DNA of 64,000 nt from Metopolophium dirhodum (Eukaryota > Arthropoda > Insecta > Hemiptera > Aphididae): assembly GCF_019925205.1 (NCBI RefSeq), contig NC_083564.1:4097491-4161490 (forward strand). The letters run 5' to 3'. The stretch's first letter is position 1. Every line of letters starts with the position of its first letter. The position numbers and the translations under genes are program-made. Of the stretch, positions 40,530 through 52,341 are shown piece after piece. The notes below the pieces were generated by a model. It was not told the origin of the DNA, did not search any database, and worked only from the letters and a program-made list of their open reading frames with translations.

Positions 40530-43500
40530 AATAATCTATGACGGATAAACGGAATCAAAAACCATTCCGATGTGCCGATGTGCGTTCCAACATTTACAGC
40601 GCTAAGGTTTCTCAAACGGCGAGCAATAAGATATAATAATATCAATAATAATAATTATAATAATAATAATAATAATAATTATATTAGTATTATGTGCCAA
40701 TGTCAGAATATTATGTACAGAAACCTCGCGAGTGCGACGGCGACGACGACACGATTGCGTGCGCGCGCGCCCCGGGTGAGTGCGATTTTATTGAATTTAT
40801 TACAATTTTGTTTGTTGACGAATACTACAACAATTGGCTTAACGCGGGCGACAATTAATCGTGAATGCGTACGCGGATCGGCGACAACGAAGACGACCAA
40901 AACTCAAAACATCAAATGTTGTCGAAACGGACGCGCGCGCACGTGCATGGCGTTTCGGCGACGGTGTTTCGCGGACTAGAGCGGCGTCTGTGAGCTTTTG
41001 GTTCGCGGTGGATCGATGGTGGCGGCAAATAGGTGCGTGGGCGCAGCGGCGGGGTGGAAGTCATGACTGGTAGAGTGGAAGGACGAGAAAGTGGTGGCCG
41101 GGATGAGCGCTGCCATGGGGTAACCAAGGAAACACACGTCGAACACCAGCCGCCGCCACGGCTGGCCGGAGTGCTGGACGGCTGTGCCGAACGCTAGCGG
41201 CGCCTAGACAGCCGCACGTAGCGACAAGCACGGCGACTGGTTGGTTGGCGTTGGCCAGATGTCGCTACTATTCCGCGCGGGGCACGTGTGTGCGGCCACC
41301 GGCGTAACAAGTGTTGGTCGTGTGCCCGACCTGCGTCCGTTGGCGCCCGTCGAGAGTGCGAATTGGAATAATTTACAACAAATGAAGTGATAATAATAAT
41401 ATGATGGTAATAATTTCCATAGGCCATATAGCACACGAATTACGAATGAAGGTTCAAATGTCCGATGTCGTGTCTCGTGTGTGTGTATATGAATATAAAT
41501 ATAAATAACGACATATCCAAGTATCCAACAATATGTATGTACGATGTACCTATACATAATTTTCAAACCGAGTAGATCGGATAAGCTTTATGATTGGAGT
41601 ATTTCAGTATTTCAATTTTGATGGGAGTTATGAGTGTATACAATGTTACAATTTAAAAATGTTTATATCTAGCAAAAAAAATGAGTATATTGAGAGATAG
41701 CAAACATATTATTACAATGTTCTTAATTTTATATCTGATAATAGGTCAATTAATTCTAATACTAAAGCTCACGACACAAAGTTGATTCTGCTGAACGCTA
41801 AATTGCTATGTTGCACATGGGTCAAAGAGAGAAAATGAATAGTGCGCTGACATACTTATTTTAATACCAAAGTTACCTAACTATTCACATTTTAAGTCTC
41901 AACAGACTTAAATATCAATACAATGTTTCTCATCATATTATGTTACCTATTTTAACTAATAACTATGTATTAATTATCAATAAATATCATTCCGTTTATG
42001 AGCATTAGCCCTTTAAGGTCATATTACCTACAAAAAAATGAATTAATTTCATCAATTATAACAATATAATATTTACTTATTTTAGATATATTTACTGTGC
42101 AACAATACATTTCAGTATTATGAGCAAAAAACATTTACTAAAAATCTAAAATTAAAAATATGTATTATACTATTATAGATAGAATTGTTTTATACAATGA
42201 TCAACTATGGATTATTTTTTAACCATAATATATACATTTTTGAAAATGTAATCATTGTTTCAACGTCAATGCCAACAGTTATATTCATAGGCAAGGCACT
42301 TACAGTCGCAGTGTTTATTTCAGGGAGGTGACCAAGAAAAAAAATGTATACCACCCCGAAAATATATTTTTACTTCATTATTTACGTATGACATTCCTAC
42401 TTGAAAATTTACAATACCACCCAGGGATAGAAGGTCTGAAATAAATACTGGGTACAAGGCTAAATTGATAATGTATATATTTTTGAAAAATTGACCCAAG
42501 GCAACTTTAATTGCGTCTAAACAAATATGATTACAATTAAATTGTACGATAGATTTTTAAAAAAACTACTTAATCATCACATTTTTAAATAAAATAACAA
42601 ATCAGATAACAAATACTTACCAAATATCCATCAATATTTTACAAATTACATCCATTGTTTATGAACTAATATAATTAGTTTAATTAGGATCGTTAGTGAC
42701 TATTTATAATCCTAGATGACTTAAATCATACTTCACCAAATGTACCAGGTATATAATGTTTATAATTTAACCCCAAATCATGCATATACTAGTATTCATA
42801 AAATTACAGAATGATCATTTTAAATCATTTTCAGTTTTTATCTTATAATATTCAAATATTTAGAACATATGCATACCATTAAGTGATTGTAGAACTTGAA
42901 GTTCACGATTGGTAGCTACAACATTGAAACGTGAAGAGTTTTGTCTTTTCTCTCTTTTAATTGTGATCGGTCCTAACTTAAGTTTGTTTATTTGTGTTGG
43001 TGGTGGACTAGGAGCAGTAGTCGAATGTCCAATAGAAGTGCCATCTTGTACCTATGAAATAATTTTAAAAAATTTATAATAATAAGAACATTTAATTTAT
43101 AAAAAATGACAATAAATAGTGGTATTTAAACAAATATTAATGTATGAATACTAATTTGCCATCCTGGAGTTATTAATTATTTTTATAATTAAAACTAATA
43201 GTTCCTAGTACATAATTGAAATATGTTTGCAACGAAATCAAGTGTAGAATAATAAATTTCAATTAGCTAATAAACAATTGTTTTTGTATGTTTGAGAACG
43301 TTCACATTAAATAAGATGAAAATATTACTTATTTGTTATTTAAAATCTTTTCTTCAACATTTTTACTAATCTCAAGTCTATCAATCACTATGTACTTGGC
43401 TATTATTGAGGCTATTATGAACCCAATAGATGATATTTATAATTATATATTTATATTCAACATACATTGAAAAAAGTTGAAAATGTTAAATGTTTATAAA

Positions 43501-46500
43501 TAGCTAAAAATAATAGAAATATTTTTGAAATTATATCATATATAGAAAATGATAATATAAAAATTTGGAAAAATTTTAAGTCTATATTATAGGTTATTGT
43601 TTTTAAACATGGTTGCTTAAATATTATATTCTTCAGCTATTTTTATTTTGCAATTCCCAGTTAAAAGTGTAAAACCCAATACACAATATGTGATTAAACC
43701 TTATAAGTATAATATAGTTTTAAAAATTTTATTTAATTCATTTTTGTCACAAATAATTGTATTTTTTAACGGTTTTCATAAAAAGCTATTAATTATGTCT
43801 GCTGTCTATTTTTTGATATAATTACTTATTTAAATGTTTAAGCTTTTATAGTAGGTATTCTAAGATAATGAAGGTCAGAGCTTGTGCCCTTCAAATAAAA
43901 AAAAAAACTATATTGCCTATTTAAAAATAATTATCAATAATATAGGCCTTATTTATATTCTAAAATTAAAATTTGTATTTTAATCAAAATGCAAGAAAGA
44001 AGAAAAATTTTAAATTGCATAATGAACAAACTAAAGTAAAACAATCTACTTTAATACCTTATGTCAATTATGATTAAACAGTAATAAAACATGGTTAAAT
44101 AATAATTATTTACGATAAATAACATATTTGAACTTGGTACTACACTTACATTTGCACTTTTAACAATTAATATCTTATCATGTCTTATAATATTTTTGTT
44201 ACTGTTTGATATCTTACTTATACAATATTTAATTATTATTGCTGTTGGTAAAATGATGAAAAACCTAAAATATTATTAGTTATAATGAACAAAAAGTATT
44301 TTAAGTAACTTACTAACTTTAAGCCAATTTTAGACATAACCATGAATTAATACCTACATATAATATTAGACCTATGAAATGTTGCATATAAAGAAATTTA
44401 ATATTTCTGATTTTTTTTTCAATGATATTTTGCAATTTAAAAGTTATCAGAATTTTTTTAAGATATAATAATAAAATACAAATTTAAAAATTGAGTTTTT
44501 AATTTAACTATATTTAAAATTAATTGAACCAACCACCTATATAGTTTCTGTTAATTTTAGAATTATTTTTTTTTAGTAACTAATCATATTAGTTTTAATA
44601 ACTTGATTTCAAACTTTGATTGTTAATATAATATTATAATCTATTATAATGAATGTCAAATATATATATATATTTAACTGTCAAAATTAATTCATAGACA
44701 CACACACACACATAAATTCTGTCAGTTACATTTTTAGCCATTTCCCACTTATTTTGAGCCACTTCGATTACTGCAGATACTATGTCATAGCCAATAGATT
44801 AAAGAGTTGATCATAATTGTTATACATATTAGACATAACATACTTATTTTAAGATTGGAATTCTACAAAATGTCTGATTAATATTGATTTAATATATTTT
44901 TTGATTCACTTTGCATATTATATAAGATGCAAAAGATTTCTAAAAAAATGGCATGTTTAATTCTTTACCAATCAAATAATTAAGCATAATGCAACACTTC
45001 CTCGAACACTTCTGAGAAATTTAAAAAAAAATGCATATTTGAAAAGCATCACCTAGAAAAGATTTTTGAAATATAAAGTTGTTACTGGCTACAAAACAAC
45101 ATGTTTATAAAGCAATAAAAGCCTAATCAATATATTCCATACTATGTTAAGTATCTAATTTTTTTTTTACAATTCATTAGTATAATTTACAAATAAATTA
45201 GGTACATATTAAATTAACCAATCTTTTGCAGGATGATTCATTTTCAATAAGGCATTGGTTTTTAATTACTACTATGAATTTAAAATGATAATTATTTCTT
45301 AGTTATACTAATTAATAGTACAAATATTAAATTATTTATAATTTTCAAAAACTACTTCAATTATACAGGTCTAAATTAACTGGCATTTTCATAAATCGGA
45401 ACTCATATTGGTTTTGAATGAAATACATTTTTTAAGTCATTCTGACTTATCATGTGGATTATACAGGACTTAAGACTACTTGACTTACACACTTGAAACA
45501 TTAAAACATATTCTCGGAATAATATGCAATAAGCCAATTTATAGACAATATGCCACATACCATAATATTTAACGTTTTATAATTTGTTTCAACTTATTTT
45601 GTATGCTATATAAGAAATAAGAGTCTTAGATAATTACTCTCTGGTTATTAAGAGTACCCAGTAAAATTAAGTATACCAATCAGAACTCTTAATTCTTATT
45701 TTATTATTTATCATAAATTCATAGAAAAGTTATGTCATAACCATAATAATTTTATTGATGATACTGGTGGTGAAATATTTATTATATTTTATTTAAGAAA
45801 TAAGTAGGTAGTTAACACAACTTACATCATCTCCAGACATTTCTACTCCTGATCCATTTTTTACCTCAATATTTTTGGACTTGGAAATGTCCTAGAATAT
45901 AACAAATTATTAAAACAACATGGAATACATTTTATTTTTTTTGCTCATCTATAAAATAAACAAAATACCATCACAATCAGATAATCATGCATATCTACCA
46001 TAAATATATTAAGTTGAGGACTAGATACAGTTATAATTGACTTAAACAACTTCATGAATACAGTTAGACATTTTTTTTATGTATTTCTTTATGCATTTTT
46101 TTAAATCATGGTCTGATGATTATAGTATTATCTTAGTATTGCTACCTTGTTTAAACTATACAAATTTAAATTAAAAATATAAAAAAATTATTATATCAAT
46201 TTTATTATCTTGAATACACGCATACATTATAACACGAATAATATTGGTATTATAATATACTAATAATATTAGTCAGATTGTACCTAATACAATGTATCCA
46301 CTTATCTATTTATTATTCTCATAAACATAATAGTATAAACTTGCTTGTCATAGTTAATTACAAAAATTGTACAGGAAATATATCATTGCATGTAAGTATA
46401 TTAAATCAGTCTTCCGATTTAAATGTTGTGAAATCAAAATGTGTTAGAATAAGTATCTAAAAATATGCAGTCATCAGTTTAACAAATATACAATTTTGTA

Positions 46501-46754
46501 AGATATACCTACATAGGTATTATTAGGTATTAAAATCACATACTTTTATTAGTGACCATATATATATATATAATAATAATAACAATCAGACCTATGAAAT
46601 AACATAATTGAGCAGAAATTGAGGGGAAATATGTATGAAAAATCATTCAGTAAAAAATCATTAGGATAAAGAAATACATAGGTGATAGGCCAAAACAAAT
46701 ATAAGTTGAGCAATCGTTTACCTTGTCTTTTTTCAGTAATATCCTATTTGGCAT
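24317..46754 (-). CDS. PP2A 56 kDa regulatory subunit B56 (B'), gamma/delta type
   Basis: Targeting subunit of serine/threonine phosphatase PP2A. Thirteen coding exons, all phase-consistent, read downward: 46754-46722, 45891-45826, 43051-42877, 27646-27441, 27361-27158, 27089-26959, 26894-26835, 26768-26555, 26488-26369, 25475-25348, 24922-24821, 24725-24524, 24457-24317 (stop TAG). They give 593 residues. Family landmarks in order: [131 protein letters not shown], and a C-terminal LLRRKSELP. The NPNGAEF insertion and the RRKSELP tail point to the gamma/delta (fly well-rounded) branch rather than widerborst. The start ATG (46754) is in frame with open codons up to a possible acceptor at about 46785, so a further upstream exon is possible. 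The 15 kb intron carries an alternative first exon (38991-39204). Confidence 0.95.
25927..26210 (-). mobile_element. tRNA-like-headed SINE, copy C
   Basis: On the minus strand the head reads like a serine/leucine-type tRNA: an A-box-like TGGTCGAGTGG (26196-26186) and a B-box GGTTCAAATC (26152-26143). A body of about 200 bp follows. The tail GCTAATGACCATGG then GTCGGGCTTC matches the tails of the 5S-like copies A and B. It lies in a B56 intron. Confidence 0.75.
29428..29774. mobile_element. hAT-type MITE with perfect 8-bp target duplication
   Basis: Imperfect inverted ends CAAGCGTGGACTGG and CCAGTCGTGTCTG. The identical octamer cccattag flanks both sides (29420-29427 and 29775-29782), as hAT-superfamily transposases make. 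About 347 bp, no coding capacity. Confidence 0.8.
30437..30881. mobile_element. Palindromic MITE flanked by TTAA
   Basis: Long inverted arms of about 190 bp: gaggttgtcagcgcactatt on the left, aatagtgcgctgacatcctc on the right. They share inner words such as acgattctgcgcaaatgcg and gtgattttactctaag. TTAA stands at both edges (30437-30440 and 30878-30881), the target duplication of piggyBac-like transposases; chance extension of the arms is possible. A degraded second copy of the right arm lies at 41768-41852. Confidence 0.75.
30882..31086 (-). mobile_element. 5S-rRNA-like SINE, copy B
   Basis: On the minus strand: a GTTAACTTCAGTCACAAATG-type head, then TGGCCAGTGTCACTAGTTCC and GGATGGGTGACC (5S box C region), then a body ending GGCTAATGACCATAGAAC and TGATGTTGAAGCC. 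Its 3' end abuts the TTAA of the palindromic MITE at 30437-30881. Confidence 0.65.
32220..33075 (+). pseudogene. Jockey-like LINE, 5'-truncated reverse transcriptase remnant
   Basis: Broken translation recognisable as the later part of a non-LTR reverse transcriptase: TLVADYADDKAIISTSADL (32363-32419) contains the Y-A-D-D catalytic box. It is followed, after frame breaks, by VKYLGLTLDRRLTWAHHIKT and RRLKRKWYRDLLNN with stop TAA at 33068-33070, then an A run. The flanks aagttcaaatgt at 32208-32219 and 33076-33087 are identical, a 12-bp target duplication. Several stops and frameshifts show it is dead. The segment before about 32330 does not align clearly to a LINE. Confidence 0.8.
33617..33998 (-). 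mobile_element. Family R copy 6, internally deleted
   Basis: Inverted copy of about 380 bp, from ttagattctaagcagagcga to the ctgctgtacagcaaagtg and acccattttcctacc end. Both termini are kept and most of the long-form interior is missing. Confidence 0.55.
34660..34990 (+). mobile_element. Family R copy 7, 3' end only
   Basis: Matches the last 300 bp or so of the long form (aacattcagtcaaaatttca, ccccccaaagtaccaactag, cgcttcgctcagaatca). The left terminus is missing. Confidence 0.6.
35658..37617 (+). mobile_element. Family R copy 8, long form split by an insertion
   Basis: Runs from ggtgggtaagtggttgtcgc to catcgctccgctcagaatct. A 391-bp hAT-type element interrupts it at 35755-36145 inside the otherwise conserved gatataatatcattg motif. 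Without the insertion it is about 1.57 kb. Confidence 0.7.
35755..36145. mobile_element. hAT-type MITE inserted in family R copy 8
   Basis: Inverted ends CAGAGCCGTAGGCACTGGCA and its right-hand partner ending ctacagccctg, each followed inward by tgccaggggcgc. Flanks are aatcttat and aatatcat. Uninterrupted family R copies read aatatcat here, so the right flank is the original octamer and the left a mutated duplicate. Confidence 0.75.
38991..39204 (-). CDS. Alternative first coding exon of the B56 gene
   Basis: Starts at ATG 39204, runs 71 codons plus one G, and ends at a strong donor (CATG|GTGAGT, GT at 38990-38989). The leftover G is exactly what the core exon starting at 27646 (AA GCC) needs to make GAA, the same codon formed by the standard third exon. 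The peptide begins MVVNKSAGGRTLSLSTTANG and contains KSPSFHSGLDLLAGREKSP. It would replace the first 91 residues and give a 573-residue isoform. The local sequence is GC-richer than the intron. Different N-termini with a shared core are known for B56 genes in other animals. Transcript evidence cannot be seen from DNA. Confidence 0.6.
40493..40528. repeat. TTA trinucleotide microsatellite
   Basis: About twelve TTA units just upstream (plus coordinates) of the CpG-rich block. An AAT-rich run follows at 40640-40680. Confidence 0.85.
40715..41360. promoter_or_regulatory. CpG-rich block, possible internal B56 promoter
   Basis: About 650 bp with very dense CpG and GC (for example gcgtgcgcgcgcgccccggg near 40760 and several GCGGCG runs to 41360) inside an AT-rich intron. 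It lies 1.5-2.2 kb upstream, in the minus-strand sense, of the alternative first exon. The open frames inside it overlap on both strands and resemble no family, so I treat them as composition artefacts. A plus-strand GTGAGT at 40776 is a fair splice donor, so a plus-strand noncoding transcript is another possibility. Confidence 0.4.
41768..41852. mobile_element. Decayed fragment of the TTAA-type MITE
   Basis: Reads gggtcaaagagagaaaatga then atagtgcgctgacat, close to the right arm of the 30437-30881 element. Only one arm is recognisable. Confidence 0.6.
42309..42450. mobile_element. Small inverted-repeat element, cagtgtttatttcag
   Basis: cagtgtttatttcag at the left and ctgaaataaatactg at the right, with related inner words (ggaggtgaccaag; accacccagggatag). 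About 142 bp. No convincing target duplication, so the class is uncertain. Confidence 0.5.
42878..46721 (-). other. B56 5' introns
   Basis: Apart from the exons at 42877-43051 and 45826-45891 this is AT-rich intron. A CA run lies at about 44699-44712. I see no other exon or transposon. Confidence 0.6.
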
Positions 46755-49700
46755 TTTCAATTCGTTCACAATGTCATAAACGTTCTGAAACACGATAAAA
46801 TTATATTTACGGATATTTTAAGAAATTTGTAAACTTGAAACTCAAAACGTATTAAACTTTCCCACGAAACTCGGTACTTTTTCGTTTTTTTTCTATTGTC
46901 AACACTATGAACTGCGTAACAGTTTGTTAAGTGGAGAAGGAAACCTTTCGGTTATCTGTCTAACAAACGTATACAACATCAGTTCATTTTTGATAGGCAT
47001 AGTATGCGAATGCGATATGCGTACAGCGTAAATACTAAATTGCGTATTGGATTTGGATTCAAGAATTTAAGATTAAGAATTATAAGATATTATATTTATA
47101 TGACCATTAATTATTGTGCAAATAAGTTTGTTGTCTGTTTGAGGCATTGCGTTGAAGTACTGTACCTACTTGTCTTCTGTGTTCTGTTGTAGTTGTCACT
47201 TGTCTTGTACAGTAAAGTTGTACTCTTGTCAAAGAATAATAAACTCATAAATAATATGATGAATGATAATCAGATAATATTATAATACGACTATAATAAT
47301 TTACTATTATGCCTAAACTTAAGAGTTTTTGTCGTTGTAAAAGCGTTTCAACAGTTATTATGAAATAATTATTTTATAATTTAATCACTTTAATAGACTG
47401 TAGTCTATCAACACAACATCACTATTCACTACGTAATGAGTACAGCGTACCTATATTCCATGCTGTAAACATGATAGATAGGTACATATGGGTATTATAG
47501 TATTAGCCATTTTATAATATAATCCATTTCTTATTACTTTCTTATTAGGTATTCTTATTATTCTCTCTTTATTCTATACTGTACATAAACTGTCATATAT
47601 TCTTTATGTAATATTATGTCAGTGATTTAAATAATAATAAATATTAATTATATATTTTTGTATTTTTACCCAAATCACTGAATGAAATTTAATCGGGAAA
47701 AAATTCCCAAAGCAAATATACTTATATTTATCTACCTATATTTAATTGTGCATCTTAAAATACTCATAACTCGCTCTAAAATTAAAATATATAATAAAAA
47801 ACTTATTATATTACTTAGATAATAAATAATAATCTTAACTTTACATTTTATGAGGTCGATTTACTCAAAGTTTTAAACTAACGTTATCTACTGAGCGTAA
47901 AATGTTTCGTTTTGTAGTGATCCCTCACTGCTCGCTTATATTTTTGAGTTCGTCGACGTTGATGGTTAATGTAGGAGAGAAGGTTGTAGAGAGTCAAGTT
48001 GCACAAGTTATATAGTTATAAGTAATTTATTAAAAAGTAATTAATTTCACATATAAATTTGAGGACAGAGCGAAACGCATCTGCCCGAGACTCAGCGTGT
48101 GCGTAGTGCAGACTCTGTAGTCTGTACTAAATCTAATTTTACTATAGATTCTATCTTATATTTATATAAAATCTATACGGATACAAATGTACACGGTAGA
48201 GTCCAGGAGGTGGATATTTGAAAGGAACCGGATGATTGGCACTTATTGGTACAAATTTAAATAAGTTTTGCAGATATTTATAATCCGTTTACTTAGTCCT
48301 TAAATTGCGCTGTCACTCACGGATTATTTTCATAGGTTGTTTTCGCACTATCGTGGAAATGCAAAATGTTTTTTAATTACGCTGCCAAACTCTAGGTACG
48401 TACATTGTACGCGGTTCTTGGAATCGTTGAAGACGTTAACCTTCTTGTTGTTGTTGTCCTATCGTGGGAATGTACTTAAAATATTAGTAATACCACCGGT
48501 TTACTACAGTTTTTTAAATTATTATTTTTTATTTTTATATTTAAAATGACTTAATTATTTATTTATTATATTACCGTGTTTTTGTGGATACACCGTATAT
48601 TATTTCAAACAATTTTGTTTTAGCAACTTTTTGATTTTTAAAAATGTGTGTTTTAAGGTGCTTTGTAAGAATTTAAAAAAAAAAGCCCGGACAAACTTCT
48701 TTACATTCTTACAAAGCATCCAAAACACAGTTTGGAAAAAAAAATTCAATCCTAAGTATTTTTTTTTTTAATGCGCGTTACGAAAAAAATGAAGTTTTTC
48801 ATCAATAACTTTAAAACGAAGTTTGTCCGGGCTTTTTTTTTACATTCTTATAAAGCATTTTAAAATACTCATTTTGAAAAAAAAAATTTGATAAATTGGT
48901 AGGTTGCTAAACCAGAATTATGCCTATTATTTTACCGTTTCCACTCATGAAATTGACAACTTTTTATTTATAGATCGATTTCGTATACGAGTTGTTTACT
49001 GTTTCCGAACAGACGTCAAAATTATATTTTAATAAATAAATATTAAATATGTAAATATGTTTGATTATTAAAAGTATCCAACTGATGCTTTAATTTTACA
49101 GTAAAATCTAGTACATTTTTTTACTTGGAGTCGTAAAAAATTACCTCTTACTAAATATAAATAATTGTAGTGTTATTACTTTTTCTCGTCTAGATAATGT
49201 TATTACTTATAATTATAAAATTGATAATCTATACATAAATATATAAAAATATGTACATTTTGAATACATTTTATAACTCAAGATCCACCGAACCGATTTC
49301 GATAAAAATTTCAGGACATATTAAGATTGATAAGTAGATGGTTTCTGTGAAGTTTGTACGTTGTGGAATAAAATGTTCCGGAGTTATGGCCTCTTAAGTG
49401 CACACCTGGCGACATGGCCAAAAACAACAACAACGTCTATACAATTATTTTTATCTATATATATAAATATATAACCCATAGCAACCATTAAAAAACAAAA
49501 ATTTCTATCGTAAATCTCAAAATTCCTGTTTGAGCACCTACCGGGGGTTATCACTTCCTTTTTTAAATTAGCCTATGACACTCACAAGGCTTTTGTATTA
49601 ATTGATTATATTAATCCTCCGTAGGTGGAATTAAGTAAAAATGACAAACTTGGTAAAATGTTGATTATTTAGAGTTAAATCATACGCTTACGTACAAACA

Positions 49701-50299
49701 GCACGGGGTCCGCGATCTAACCGCAGGTAGATTGCCTACCTGATAATATACTGCTGCGAATCAGAACTTTTATTCCGGGCAACAGAAAAGTTAAGATACA
49801 TTTTGAACACCATACACCATACACCAAATATTAAATAACGAATTGAACAAAGTTTGAGTCATATATAGAATTGGTACATTTAACGGGCAACGAAGCGCCA
49901 GCGGGATCAGCAAGTAGTAGTATAATAGGTAGATACTTTAACTACTTTAGTTAAAAAATCATTTAATATGTTTGCATTCAGATGCCAGGAATACGATTAA
50001 TTTTAAAAATAATAACTCATTTAAAACATTTTAAACATTATATTATTTAATTATTTCATAATTTTAATATAACTGTTGTATTTGCTAAATTAAGATTCTA
50101 CTTACTGTACTATTATTACTAAAGGGTACCTGCCCGTTTATAAATAAATATTTACATAGCAATATCATATAATATAAATTATAATATATCCCTATTTATC
50201 AATATTATATACCTACCTAATAATTATCATTCAAATTTTATATTTTTTTAATAACTATATCCAACAGTAGCTAACAATAGCTACGGACTAGTATTTACA
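46755..50299. other. B56 5' flank and intergenic sequence
   Basis: Upstream of the B56 start codon. The exon with the ATG extends at least to about 46784. The B56 promoter should lie here or further upstream, perhaps near the less AT-rich patch at 47.9-48.15 kb, but no core promoter element is convincing. An inverted repeat lies at 48640-48876. Confidence 0.4.
48640..48876. repeat. Inverted repeat around agcccggacaaacttc
   Basis: The left arm (48640-48699: ggtgctttgtaagaattt, then agcccggacaaacttc) is complementary to the right arm (48818-48876: gaagtttgtccgggct, then cattcttataaagcat). A third partial copy of the right-arm end lies between them at 48700-48740. Probably a fold-back transposon remnant. 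Confidence 0.65.
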
Positions 50300-51846
50300 C
50301 AGTGGTCAGAAGTAGTGCGCTAATTGTAGCGATGATACTTAAGTGGAAGCGATTAACGTATAGCGTCGCTACATCCTGCAATACACCTAATGTAGCCAGT
50401 GCCGGATCTAAGTCTCAGGAGGCCGGGGTGCACAGTGCACTACCAATTGGAGGCCTCTTAAAAAAAAATTTGCTCGACATAACACTTATTTATTTATTTG
50501 ATACGTGTTGTCGTATTGATATAATAAATAAACTAAAAAACACAACATTTAAATACCATAATTTAATAGGTAAATTATGAAATTATACATTCACTATTTC
50601 ACTCACTGTTCTCATACTTATTATACTACGCTTAGATATGATGTATTCTTCTATGCTAGTATGGTATAAATTAAGAATAAATATAATTAATATGATATGG
50701 CTGTATATTCTCTATATTGTCCTAAAATGAAAGGACACAAATATGAATCAGGTATAATTACCTGAACTGAATCCAAAATTATTCATCAATCCTTTATATT
50801 TTTTTAATTCATTGTTTTCAACATTTTTCTCTGTCTTTTAGATGCACCACTTTCAAATTGTCTGTTAGACATGTCTTTTACAAAAGTCAATAAAAGATAG
50901 TGTAGGTACCTAATTTATATTTTTAATAAGCAAATGAAAAATTAATATAATACAGCAGGTACGCAAAAAATAAAACTAATTAAAGTATAAAATAACATAT
51001 CCGAAACCAATAACACTGCATCAAGGCATGTTCGTAAATCATAATCCGTTTTAAATCCGTTCTTAATCTTATTAGTTTGTCCAGCAAGATACTGCACTAG
51101 CGCGACTGCGCGAGCCTCTGAGATTAAATAAATAGTACGATTATACGAAAACAGTATACGATGCATACTAAATATAATTAATGTGTATACAAATAAATAT
51201 GTAAAACAAACATTAGCAATGATAAATAGTATTATCTAAAATTCAAACCATCCAAAATAAATGGTTGTCACTTGTCAGTAACATCTTCAAATAATAAAAT
51301 TTGTTAGTTTTACAAACAAAGTTATAGCAAGTTAGAAAATTTAGGACTTCAACCTGAGGCCCCTAATACAACCTTGGTCTTGAGGCCCCGGTGCAATGCA
51401 CTCCCGCTAAATCCGGCACTGAATGTAGCGATATACTTTAGTTTTCGGTTAGTGTAAGGAAAATTTCCATTATTTTGTCACTACCTTCAGCCTATTTGGT
51501 AATACTTAACATGGTATGATAATTATTATATGTATTATAATAATGATGAGTATATTAATGCATTTTTTCGATTAATTCTACGATTAACTTGCAAAGTTAA
51601 AACCCGTTCAGTGACAAAATGTGAAATCAGTACAAACAGCAAACTACCAATTTTCAATTGAAACATTTTAAAAAAAAGTAGCGTAAAAGTAGTGCGCTAC
51701 ATTTAAACAATAGCGTTAGAAACAGCGCACTTCATTTAAAAAAAAATAGCAATAGCGACAGCGAGCTACTTTTTTGGGGGAGTAGCTGTATTTATCGTTA
51801 GCGCGCTACAAAAAATCAGTAGCAGCGTCCTGACTCCTGACCACTG
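50300..51846. mobile_element. Outer inverted-repeat element, hAT-like, hosting a second element
   Basis: Ends CAGTGGTCAGAAGTAGTGCG and its partner ending ctcctgaccactg. The body repeats words such as gtagcg and gcgctac. Flanks tatttaca and gatatacc match at 5 of 8 positions, a possible decayed duplication. A complete younger element (50397-51421) sits inside. Confidence 0.6.
50397..51421. mobile_element. Nested hAT-type element with perfect 8-bp duplication
   Basis: Ends CAGTGCCGGATCTAAG and its inverted partner ctaaatccggcactg, with ggccggggtgca and its complement further in. The octamer aatgtagc is perfect on both sides (50389-50396 and 51422-51429). At 1,025 bp it shows no recognisable transposase, so it is non-autonomous. 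Confidence 0.85.
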
Positions 51847-52341
51847 GATATACCAATAACTAATATCTTGTCTTAGTCCATGGCCATCGTGGGTACTGGG
51901 CACGATTTAAGATATAAGATATGGGATTTTTTTTCCTTGATTCCTATAATCAGTATAATCATAGATAATTTACGTAATGGCGGTAAAAGTGTGATAAAAG
52001 TAATTTAAAATTTTCGAAAATAAACATTAGTAATTATAGTTTATTGATTATTAATAGTAGCGGAACTGGGTAACCTTGTCGTGTCCAGTCCTGTATATCT
52101 TAGTCCGTGATATTTATCTAGATAAACTCAACACTGCTAAGAACTAGACACTAGTTGATTCTCTCAAAATAAATCACAGAGTACCCAAGTACAGAGATTT
52201 CATGTTACACTTTAAATACACAAAATTCTAAGTTGATGTTCCAAAACGTAGTTTTTTTAATGTATTATTTATAGGATCGAAGTCCTCCCAATGTTAAACT
52301 TTTAAGCCCATTTAAGTATATACTAAGACTACAACTACATC

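Larger units (their letters stand above)
27647..42876 (-). other. 15.2 kb B56 intron (third to fourth coding exon)
   Basis: Bounded by the donor of the exon ending at 42877 and the acceptor of the exon starting at 27646. It holds the alternative first exon, a CpG-rich block and several transposons, listed separately. The stretches 27.7-29.4, 31.1-32.2 and 37.7-38.9 kb are AT-rich with nothing recognised. Confidence 0.8.

Noticed and set aside
40572..41566. Several overlapping open frames on both strands in the CpG-rich block
   Set aside because: GC-rich DNA has few stops by chance; the peptides are low-complexity and match no family.
50942..51166. 74-codon minus-strand frame inside the nested hAT element
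   Set aside because: No recognisable transposase motif; probably chance.
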